Below are positions 7,901-14,800 of a stretch of 25,592 nt of DNA, piece after piece. Origin of the DNA: a virus. The stretch covers positions 1 through 25,592 of IMG/VR virus record IMGVR_UViG_3300020442_001799; one strand, given 5' to 3'. Made by a program: the position numbers and the translations under genes. Position 1 is the first letter of the stretch; the number at the start of each line of letters is the position of its first letter. The notes beneath the pieces were generated by a model. That model had not been told where the DNA came from. It saw only the letters and a list, made by a program, of their open reading frames with translations, and ran no database searches.

Positions 7901-9463
7901 GAATGCTTGGTCGCCTTCTCCAACAATAGTAACCGCCCTGAAGCCAGGAATAATGTACTTGTAATCTTCTGCTCTGAAAGCAACTAGACGTACAAATCCA
8001 TAATCTGCATCGTCTTGAGTTGGAGTTTGACTGATTGAACCATAATCAATAGGTTCAACAAATCCATCTCTTTCAAGAGGCGATCTCCAATGAGGAGTGA
8101 AGTCCTCGATGATCGTACCACTGATAGCAAAGAGATTTGTATTCTCGTAGTCTTTGACAATTGCAACGTCTGTTGCAGCACCTGTGAGGGTATGTCTTGC
8201 AGTTGTTGATGGTGGGAAGTGTGTAAGTTTGAGTCCTTCTGCAAATCCTGTAAAGAATAGTTCTGCACGACTGATTCTTTGACGAACAACTGCTTCTGCA
8301 GCAGCACTTCCCTTGACAATGAGACCTGTGCCTTCGATACCCTTCGGTGTGAAGGATTCGTTTGCGGATCCATTGAAGGTAAATTGACCTTCTTCTCCAA
8401 ATACTGTGTGTTGTGGTGCCTGACCAAGACCAAGTTGACCTTGTGCAGTGATCGTACCAGATCCTTCCCATGCAAAGGTGTTTCTCTCGGAGAGTCCCGA
8501 CTGTTTGACCAGTTGAGCAGTTTCTCCAACATATTTTCTGATAAATCTGTCGTATGCCTTGTTCTGTGCATTAACAGAAGTTGCCTTGGTGGATAACTTA
8601 CCGTAACGAACATCAGCAACGATCTGACCCCAATCTTCATAAGATGCTGGAGTCTGAGAAATCTCACCAAATGCTTCTGCTGTTACCTGATCGGAATCAG
8701 CGAACGAATTGGTATTATTTTGTGTAGAGTCAAAGGTGACATCATCACTAGAGAATGCTGCACCTTGTCTAACAGCAACCGTGCCGAAGTCGAGTTCTTC
8801 GAAACCGCCAGTGTAGAAGGAGTAGTCATACGTTCTACTCTCTTCAAGTGTACCGTTAAGGGTTTCCTCATTAGGACGAACTTCAATAAATTCGTCTGGA
8901 TATGTCTGTGAGGTTCCACCAGAAACGGTGAGTGTAATTCTTGATTCGAACGGATATATGTTGAATTCCGCCGTTGCAGCCTCTTCAGAGACAGTAAGCG
9001 TTCCAGATCCGATTTCGACAAACGTATTGCTTGTATGGGCCTCGCCGAGGAGGGTAGGAAATGGTCCTGCGGCTCCAAAGTCGGGAATAACCAGTCTTTC
9101 CAGACCGCCACCAATCTCGAATAGGGTGCCAGATCCTTGCCAAGGCGCCTGAGAACGAGATACCTTACCAAGTCCTTGAATAAGGACTGCATCCAATGGA
9201 AGAGAAGGCACGAAGGTTGCAGACTCTTCTAAGCCGTTTGTAATAGTTGCGATTTCTCCGAATGGATATACATCGCCTGTAAAATTAATAATACCGTAAT
9301 TGTTAGGGTTAAAACCTAGTGCGTCTTCTTCAATTACGGGTGCATCTGAAATATTTCCAAAATCCTCTGTCGTCCCCGCCGTGGTCGTAAGTTGACCATA
9401 GGTTTCGGAGACAAAATAGTTTATTCTTGCCGAGTCGTAGGTAAAAACCTTTGGGGCAGACAT
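4982..9463 (-). CDS. Very large Gly/Ser-rich, repeat-containing virion (fibre-like) protein (1493 aa)
   Basis: ATG at 9463 follows GAAGG (9470-9474) at a six-base spacing. I do not recognise a named domain over most of the protein. It is built of short beta-type units with recurring signatures: GSGTLF.I.G...ES (many copies), F(G/D)..SQTP, APQHTVFG.EG (two copies), L.HP..DYTP (three copies) and VFGYYGDDRDPGTSG or its K variant (four copies, near residues 1088, 1266, 1360 and 1388). Such composition fits a long extended fibre or an outer virion adhesin and is familiar from T4-like cyanophage structural proteins. A hairpin with a U-tract sits just upstream of its start and a late promoter just downstream, so its expression may be set apart from both neighbours. 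Sampled G+C is high (47-52% at 7501-7560 and 9001-9060). Virion location is inferred from content and neighbours. Confidence 0.87.
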   Translation of the reverse strand: MSAPKVFTYDSARINYFVSETYGQLTTTAGTTEDFGNISDAPVIEEDALGFNPNNYGIINFTGDVYPFGEIATITNGLEESATFVPSLPLDAVLIQGLGKVSRSQAPWQGSGTLFEIGGGLERLVIPDFGAAGPFPTLLGEAHTSNTFVEIGSGTLTVSEEAATAEFNIYPFESRITLTVSGGTSQTYPDEFIEVRPNEETLNGTLEESRTYDYSFYTGGFEELDFGTVAVRQGAAFSSDDVTFDSTQNNTNSFADSDQVTAEAFGEISQTPASYEDWGQIVADVRYGKLSTKATSVNAQNKAYDRFIRKYVGETAQLVKQSGLSERNTFAWEGSGTITAQGQLGLGQAPQHTVFGEEGQFTFNGSANESFTPKGIEGTGLIVKGSAAAEAVVRQRISRAELFFTGFAEGLKLTHFPPSTTARHTLTGAATDVAIVKDYENTNLFAISGTIIEDFTPHWRSPLERDGFVEPIDYGSISQTPTQDDADYGFVRLVAFRAEDYKYIIPGFRAVTIVGEGDQAFARTSYNGIGTFFLSDFADAPRAYDYESSGITGIATYKAGINIFGYNWFSQAPQHTVFGLEGEITISGSGNESITPATEIGSGSLFTIGGLSESVTKTSDTAAVKFITGSSVSRYVPHFRGSGLITLRQGREEGQTYLRIIDVGDTVGLFGITGSSDERQTDSYNESSILYGQGNETWGEISNLNVSRGFDVSVGSTSLPSFDNTNEVGNFSYNVVSEDWGELGSSVVGGPPYDQYEWPSNTGFVHQDNIDRGYFDYGWLNEDSERAPIFPLTSGTAVGVIDAVPRAKTQWIPSYDGEGSVLFDISSAQESITIFERADVPLLPLSGSGDEAVVWQSPERTVTILTSGFGTENLTKVDVGIGTASFSGEMVERVRFEEVGSGTISLVGIGSEKLISNPPEGTSLFTPYGSVDPFSATFAEVADKATLRLSGELVHPDIDYTPHYGIDRNIGIETGVTLSNGGGLNEDGTGPGIVTSRFIPRYPASGTIFIDGKAIGRTNAPILTDGTIYILGIGTEGNGVIDDDTGIGDLNGVEFGAKERFIPAPIIAGPVLFNFVGSAPNRPISVFGYYGDDRDPGTSGSITISTEKDKTLYREITQAPVGVGIGTFSGSLDFRKTNAFDGSGSLYTIGGAAESTLVRPIGAGTLFISGPYGAAEAYSAQTPENTATLTVSGDADAFRQRKYVASGTLHVSGIAEERNTFSEVGGGSLFAFASGAESITPVISTFAVLVNVGGESENRQIQVFGYYGDDRDPGTSGTISIVGELTHPQIDYTPAPDGSGLFEFTGESTTVYRITAIIIGGTATISGSADVSFTSGAGEETMLFKILGDAEEKPIQVFGYYGDDKDPGTSGITTISGVGITKPIQVFGYYGDDKDPGTSGGFTFSNTPLVHPFVDYTPSPDGSGLFKIGGGTGFRRVFPPFNATGSLFGIGSLDEAYARSTYVGIGNITIKSITPTIIERVQFEEGRTFVVII
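5264..6222 (-). repeat. Four dispersed direct repeats encoding FGYYGDD(R/K)DPGTSG
   Basis: Near-identical 50-59 base copies occur at about 5264-5322, 5351-5409, 5641-5690 and 6164-6222. They share the plus-strand core CCTGGATCT.TGTCGTCTCC with few substitutions. All are in frame within the 1493-residue gene. The two leftmost copies are only about 87 bases apart. Confidence 0.85.
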
Positions 9464-9469
9464 ACTAAA

Positions 9470-9474
9470 CCTTC
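9470..9474 (-). promoter_or_regulatory. Shine-Dalgarno site for the 1493-residue gene
   Basis: GAAGG on the minus strand ends six bases before the ATG at 9463. It lies immediately after the U-tract of the hairpin, so ribosome loading and the hairpin are physically close. Confidence 0.6.
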
Positions 9475-9481
9475 ATCTGAT

Positions 9482-9516
9482 AAAAAAGGGGAGATACTTC
9501 TGTCGAAGCACCTCCC
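9482..9516 (-). terminator. Rho-independent-type terminator hairpin
   Basis: On the minus strand GGGAGGTGCTTC (9516-9505), loop GACA, and GAAGTATCTCCC (9500-9489) form a 12-pair stem with two G-U pairs and no mismatch, followed by C and six U. It lies 33 bases after the 335-residue gene's stop and 19 bases before the next gene's ATG. It should end or attenuate late transcripts, or act as a processing or stability element at a 5' end. Confidence 0.85.
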
Positions 9517-9532
9517 TTACATAATAAAGATC

Positions 9533-9540
9533 TAATTATA
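9533..9540 (-). promoter_or_regulatory. Possible weak late promoter box TATAATTA
   Basis: The minus strand reads TATAATTA, 7 of 8 matches to TATAAATA, in the gap upstream of the 1493-residue gene. A start near 9526 would put the hairpin at 9482-9516 in the transcript's leader. This is weak evidence, since AT-rich gaps produce such matches by chance. Confidence 0.3.
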
Positions 9541-9548
9541 TGTATTAA

Positions 9549-10556
9549 TCAGTCAAGTGCAACGTTCAGGGTGATCTTAATTTGGTCACCGTTGTTCTGA
9601 ATATTGTATGGACCATTTGTAAATCTCTCAGCGTACATGATGCTGGAGTACAAGGTCGCAGTATTCAGACCTGCAACACCGTTTGCGGTTGCAGTCAGAG
9701 AAGGAGTTGTTACGAACTCATCTGCGTTAGGTACGTCGAAGACGGTATAAACGTTCGATTCCAGAGTTGTGTTACCTGCACCAGCAGCGACATAGAGAAT
9801 GTCTCCAGCTACTAGTCCGTGGTTGGGTGCGGAAATCTTACCGAAACTAAACGTAATCGATGGGTCAGTCTGAGGCTGAATGTTGTCGATAAGTGCCTTA
9901 TCTAAGTAAACAACGTTCAGAGCTCTGTCAAGTCCAATGATTCTAGTTCCTGTTTGAATTCCAGGGTTTCCTGCAACATACTGACCAAGTGTAAGGTCAT
10001 TCATGTTGATGTTAGTATCTACATTGAAGTAGAAGTTACCAACAACGCCGATACAAGGATCAACGTTTGTACCCTTCGAGACAGTTGTTCCGATACCAAC
10101 CCCTGCAGCGTGTTCAACACCCTGAAGTGCAACAGGCATGTTGTTCGCTCTAGTCACATAGTAACCGTAGATGTTACCAGCTGGACCAGTAAAGGTGAAG
10201 GTTTGTTCTGGATAGGTCGCGGTTGTACCACTACCAACGTTCTTAATAACCCAACGAGATCCATTCAGCAGAATTCCGTACTGCTGAGTGTAACTCTGAT
10301 CTGATCTATTATTGACACAGTTTGGATAACCTGTGTTCGCTGTCGTTCCATAACCATTGGTGTTACCATCAATGTATGGTTCAAAATATGCTGTGGTAGA
10401 CGGTACGTCACCTTCCGCTGGGGTCGTATTACTCGTAAACAATTTGAGTACGAGGTTTCTTGGTGAAGTATCCTCTAGGTCTTGCACGAAGTTATTCTGA
10501 GCAATCAGATAACGGAGGGACTCAATTTCACCAATATTGGGAACTAGTAATGCCAT
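9549..10556 (-). CDS. T4-like cyanophage virion structural protein, likely tail-fibre associated (335 aa)
   Basis: ATG at 10556 has a strong GAGGAG (10566-10571) nine bases upstream and an exact late promoter box at 10600-10607. The N-terminus (MALLVPNIGEIESLRYLIAQ, then PRNLVLKLFTSNTTPAEGD) and the middle (GYPNCVNNRSDQ, LLNGSRWVIKN, TYPEQTFTFTGPAGNIYGYYV) resemble a family I recall as virion proteins in marine T4-like phages. The C-terminal part holds NHGLVAGDILYVAAG, a turn also seen in the repeats of the larger proteins, and ends in a beta-strand typical of tail-fibre subunits. There is no signal peptide or membrane segment. The terminator directly downstream plus its own promoter make it a likely one-gene late unit. 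The biochemical role is unknown. Confidence 0.87.
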   Translation of the reverse strand: MALLVPNIGEIESLRYLIAQNNFVQDLEDTSPRNLVLKLFTSNTTPAEGDVPSTTAYFEPYIDGNTNGYGTTANTGYPNCVNNRSDQSYTQQYGILLNGSRWVIKNVGSGTTATYPEQTFTFTGPAGNIYGYYVTRANNMPVALQGVEHAAGVGIGTTVSKGTNVDPCIGVVGNFYFNVDTNINMNDLTLGQYVAGNPGIQTGTRIIGLDRALNVVYLDKALIDNIQPQTDPSITFSFGKISAPNHGLVAGDILYVAAGAGNTTLESNVYTVFDVPNADEFVTTPSLTATANGVAGLNTATLYSSIMYAERFTNGPYNIQNNGDQIKITLNVALD

Positions 10557-10599
10557 CGAAACAAACTCCTCTAGGGGTTAGACTTTTAAGAACTAATGT

Positions 10600-10607
10600 T
10601 ATTTATA
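10600..10607 (-). promoter_or_regulatory. T4-type late promoter box TATAAATA overlapping a stop codon
   Basis: The minus strand reads TATAAATA at 10607-10600. It includes the TAA stop codon (10605-10603) of the 225-residue gene. The transcription start would be near 10593, giving a ~37-base leader with GAGGAG before the 335-residue gene. Confidence 0.78.
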
Positions 10608-11280
10608 ATTTTAATTTTAAAGAGATTAGGAATCTTCTAATACCTGAGACTCCGAACACTTCAAATGTAAGGATATCACCAGCAACAATTGTCTTATCCC
10701 AATTATTTAGTACATCGTCGAAGTATTTGTCAACTCCAGACAGGATTACTCTATTTCCTCCTGTTATACTAGTGAATGTGGGATAATTTGTGAAGTTAGA
10801 TTTGGAAATTTCAAAAGCTACATTTCCATTCTGATCGGAAAGAACAGTAATCGAATCTATAACTCCACTTACGTCAAGTGTTACCTTGCCTTTGTTTCCT
10901 GCAAGCATATCCGAACTACCACTATCAATTACATAATTGATTGTTCTGGTAAGATCAGCAGTTGTTGCAAGAGCAATAACAAAGACATTATCCGTTTGTA
11001 ACGGTGCCTGATTAAAAATAATGTTACTACCAGCAAGAGTAAAATCTTGTGAAGGATTCAATACACCACCATTTTTAACAACAATTAGTTGTTGGTCATT
11101 GATTGCAGTATATGGATTTCCATTTTCAGCAAGAGCAAATGTAACTCCTACTCCATTGAAACCACCACTGAAATCATCAATTACAACGTTACCATATTGA
11201 ATGGCTTTAGTTGGAATCTCATAATCGACTCCAACTCTGTATTCACCTGGCGTATTTACTGATACAAGGTAATTTGTCAT
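10603..11280 (-). CDS. Tail-fibre-like structural protein (225 aa)
   Basis: The ATG at 11280 shares one base with the stop of the 110-residue gene (TGATG), and GGAG lies a short way upstream inside that gene, so coupling is likely. Residues about 40-115 follow a layout common in podovirus and myovirus fibre proteins: a stretch ending GGFNGVGVTFALAENGNPYT, then QQLIVVKNGGVLNPSQDFTL, then AGSNIIFNQAPLQTDNVFVI. The rest is beta-rich, without recognised catalytic residues, ending in LKLKL. It sits between small putative adaptor proteins and large fibre-like proteins, which suggests a fibre or fibre-attachment role. Sampled G+C is about 35-38%, like the baseplate genes. Function is inferred from motif style and place. 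Confidence 0.83.
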   Translation of the reverse strand: MTNYLVSVNTPGEYRVGVDYEIPTKAIQYGNVVIDDFSGGFNGVGVTFALAENGNPYTAINDQQLIVVKNGGVLNPSQDFTLAGSNIIFNQAPLQTDNVFVIALATTADLTRTINYVIDSGSSDMLAGNKGKVTLDVSGVIDSITVLSDQNGNVAFEISKSNFTNYPTFTSITGGNRVILSGVDKYFDDVLNNWDKTIVAGDILTFEVFGVSGIRRFLISLKLKL

Positions 11281-11612
11281 CAGGAAACTCCAGGCACTAC
11301 AAGAACGTTACCCTGAATGGGTTTCGTTTTATATGAGTTAGGGGAAGTCAACACAAGATCATATACATATCTTCCACCTTCTATTGCAGCAGTAGCTGTC
11401 GATGCAAAAGCAACTTTGCACTGTCCAGCCAATCTGTTAGGGAATGATATAACGAAAGGGTAGTATTTTGTTGCCGCAGGATGCTTTCGCATCTTGGCTT
11501 CTGCAGTATATCCAGTAAGATTTAATGCAGATGCGTTCTGGTTTTGAATTGTGAACGTGGCTTCAAAATCTACGCCCTGGTCAACCACCAAATTAATAAC
11601 TCTTGCTGCCAT
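11280..11612 (-). CDS. Small beta-rich virion protein, BppU-N-like style (110 aa)
   Basis: The chain reads LVVDQGVDFEATFTIQNQNA, then LNLTGYTAEAKMRKHPAA, and later GGRYVYDLVLTSPN. This order (D.G..F..T......L.LTGY.A...R, then G.Y.YDL.LT) is seen in small N-terminal domains of phage baseplate and fibre proteins with an Ig-like beta fold, including the BppU type. At 110 residues it is probably that single domain as a free subunit. The start at 11612 has only a poor Shine-Dalgarno (GATGGATA), so initiation may depend on translation of the gene ending 23 bases upstream. The next gene overlaps its stop by one base. The fold is inferred; the function is unknown. Confidence 0.8.
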   Translation of the reverse strand: MAARVINLVVDQGVDFEATFTIQNQNASALNLTGYTAEAKMRKHPAATKYYPFVISFPNRLAGQCKVAFASTATAAIEGGRYVYDLVLTSPNSYKTKPIQGNVLVVPGVS

Positions 11613-11635
11613 TATCCATCAGGGTCGGATTTGAA

Positions 11636-11842
11636 CTATTTATCCAATTTTTCTAATATCAACTTCATCATACCTTTCAACTCACCAACTTCGTCTTTGA
11701 GATTGGCGATTTCTTGTTTATCAGTCAACGCTTTATTCTTCAATCTAATATATTCATCATATTCCTTGTCAGAGTTATTCAGAATCGCATTTGACTCTGA
11801 GTCTCTAACAAGTCCTGTATGATCTTTAACCTTAAAATGCAT
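11636..11842 (-). CDS. Small coiled-coil protein conserved in marine T4-like phages (68 aa)
   Basis: The ATG at 11842 lies one base after the stop of the 2503-residue gene (TGATATG), with no clear Shine-Dalgarno, so it is probably reached by terminating ribosomes. The N-terminus has HTGLVRDSESNAILNNSDKE followed by YDEYIRLKNKAL, and the C-terminal half (QEIANLKDEVGELKGMMKLI) has heptad-spaced hydrophobic residues, indicating a coiled coil. I recall similar short proteins (VRD...GAI.N....EY..Y) in marine T4-like phages, without known function. An oligomerisation or assembly helper for the giant protein before it is plausible but unproven. Confidence 0.8.
   Translation of the reverse strand: MHFKVKDHTGLVRDSESNAILNNSDKEYDEYIRLKNKALTDKQEIANLKDEVGELKGMMKLILEKLDK
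11637..11644 (-). promoter_or_regulatory. Possible weak late promoter box GATAAATA
   Basis: The minus strand reads GATAAATA, 7 of 8 to the T4 late consensus. It lies over the end of the 68-residue gene and 25 bases before the next ATG. The geometry resembles the exact box at 10600-10607, but this match could be chance. Confidence 0.3.
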
Positions 11843-11843
11843 A

Positions 11844-14800
11844 TCAAATAGAAGCGATCGCTCTCAAGTCACGAATCTTAGGAACATAAGCGAAGTTTGT
11901 TCCTGTCATAATAATTTTGATTTGGAATCCAGTAAACGGAGGTAAATCTCTTACATTATATTCATATTCACGATAGTCAGTTAATCCGTTAGAAGCAGTG
12001 ATTCTTCTATCTGGTAAACCATCATTCTTTGCAACATCAATAGTGACACCCTCACCATCAAGGTTGTTATAGCCAGGGAAGAGTTCAAACAACTGATACT
12101 CAGTAGGAGTGTCAGGTCTAAAGATCCTATAAAGAACTCTAATATCATTAGTTGCATGTCTATACGCATCAAACATAACCTTCAATCCATCAGCAGACTT
12201 CTCAAGATTAATTGGTTTAGACACATAGATTGATGCAGAAGGATCAGCATCAAGAGAATTAACTCTAAGATCAGTTGCATAATCACCAATCTTATCATTA
12301 ATTCTATCCATTGTAGTAATAACATTGACTCTATCCAAGTCAATCATTGGACTTACCTTACTATCTTCGGTACTAAGAGTAAATTCCATAGTGAAGGACT
12401 TTCTGCCAGGGAAATCTTGGAGTCTAGAAAGTTCATTTACCTTAGAAGCAACGATTCTTGGGGAAGTGAATGGGTTATTACTGTTAAGAGAAATTGGTTC
12501 AAATCCCTGATCAACGAATGATTGATCAGAACCATCAGGACTATTACCTGTAAAGGTTCTAACTCTTGCAGATGCACCTGTTCCTTCTGGTTGAAGGATG
12601 GAAACATTAGTTCTCAATGAATTGTAAGGAATGTTTTGTGTTGCTCTAGGTACGTTCTGAGAACCAACAATAGAGTGTTGAGATTCGTAAGATCCTGCAG
12701 ATTTTGTTTCATTAAAATACAATTCTGGAAGTGTACCAGAACCAGCAGCACGATTAGTACCTCTACTAGAAACACCAACCCTAACCCAGTAATGGTCAAT
12801 ATCTATAGGATAGTTTCCAATATCTGTAGATTCAAAACTATGTTGACAGTTGATTCTTCTGAGTGAAACACCGTTTAACTCATACTTATGAATAACATCA
12901 TTAGGATCATAATCACCAGACTTAGTATCATCAATTGCTCTGGTAACACCAGTAATTGAGGAATTGTTAGTGGAAACACCAGTATACTTAATAATTTCCT
13001 GTCCGATCTTTACATAGCCTGGGTTATTTGCATCAACTGGATAGTTTTCAAATCCAGTAAAGATACCAACAGATGTGACAGGAATATCATCCGTAGATGC
13101 AGAGTCAAATGCAGCAGTAATTTTTTCTGGTTTGATATCACTTTCAATACCAAACAATTCTACTCTATCTAAACCAGAGTACATACCATGGTTAGAGTGT
13201 CTAACTCTAAAATGCAATCCATCAGAAGCAGTATTTGTAAATCTAACCGTTGCACCTGTAAGAAGTGTAGATCCACCAGCACCAACGTAGAAAAGGTTGG
13301 AAGAAGAATCAACTTTTGGAGATCCTTGAATATTATCAATAATTAACGTGTTGAATGATGTAATAATGCCTGGGTTATTAGGAATAGTAAGAAGAAGATT
13401 CTTACCAAATCCACCAGTATCAGCTGAATTAACAGTTAACACATCACCTGCTGCATATCCAGTACCACCGATAGAAACCGTTGCTGCCACTGCAACACCA
13501 CCATTAACATGAATACTTGCCTTTGCACCTGAACCACTACCAGTTTTAGCAACCAGAGGAACATTGGTGTAAACAATAGATCCGTTAGTAAATCCTGCAC
13601 CAACAGAACTTAATACAAGATCACTACCAATACCAACAGCACCCAGAACTTTAGAAAGTTTAGAACTAAAGTCTTTATTGTTCTGTTGTTTAATGGTAAT
13701 ACCTGGCTGTAAAGCAGTAGTTTCATTGGAAGAAAGACTCTTCGCCATACCAACAACTACATTCCTTGCAACCATATCAATTGGATTTCTCCTCAATGAT
13801 GCAATCTGTCTGTTACCAATGTCAAGATCTGGATTATAGAATCTTACATTAGCTTGTGCAGCGTTAAATTCTGCTCTATAAAGAGTGAACTTAAGATCTT
13901 CAAACTGTGAAGGATCCCATGTAGCACCGTTCTGTGATTTAAAGAGAGAACCGAGAAGTGGTTGTTGAGAAACAATGATTTTTTCGGAATCTGGTTTGTT
14001 TACCGTGGTTACATCTTCTTCACCCATTCTTGAGATGAATACTTGATATTCATTTGATGCTGATAGAAGAACCAATGCAAACTCTCCACCACCCTCACAA
14101 TAAACAGGAGAGGGGAACTCAAAAGTTGTTGCTAATGTACCATCATCAGAAAGAACAACTTGATCTGGATCAAGAATTGATTCACCAAACGGAAGAATAG
14201 TTTGTGTTGGTAAACCAGTTTCCAGTGTTCTTACTTGAAGAGTAACTGGGAGACTCTTAGTATCTTTAGTTCTAAAGAATACATCACACTTAGTAAGGAA
14301 AACACCATTGACATCAGGAACCTCGAAAGATTCTGCAAGAGGGTCAACCCATCTTGTTTGTTGTGTGGTTCTTTGACTAAACGTAGTATCAGCAACTAAT
14401 CTAGTATCACTTTCAGTAATCGATCTAGAATCTGATCTAGGAATTCTTTGAACATCTGCATTTCTCATCCTCAAAGTAGATTCTTCTACGTTTTGTAGAG
14501 TACCTTGAGAAGTAAAGTTAGTTTCAGCAGAACTATCGGTGAAACCAGAAATAGTTTCATTTGTAGAACTGGAAGTAAGAGTAAAGGTTTTTGTACCAGT
14601 GTCAAATGTTGGTGTTGCAGGTGTAATAGGATCAGGAACAAATAAAGATCCAATCAATACACCAGCCTGATCAGTAATTAATCTTACATCTTTAACCGTT
14701 GCAATAGCACCACTAGATTGACCAACCAGTTTCATACCCTTAACAACATATCCAAAATATCCTGATGCAGATTGAAGTTCTAACGATGCAGTATCAACGT

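Noticed and set aside
4930-7983. A 1017-codon open frame on the minus strand overlapping the 1493-residue gene
   Set aside because: It is extremely rich in Leu, Ser and Val with no sensible motifs, no ribosome site, and lies wholly within a better frame that has a start, Shine-Dalgarno and protein repeats. It is a by-product of codon bias and repeats.
11854-11861. GCGATCGC, the cyanobacterial HIP1 palindrome
   Set aside because: One copy was noticed. A single 8-mer in 25 kb is not far from chance, so it says little about host.
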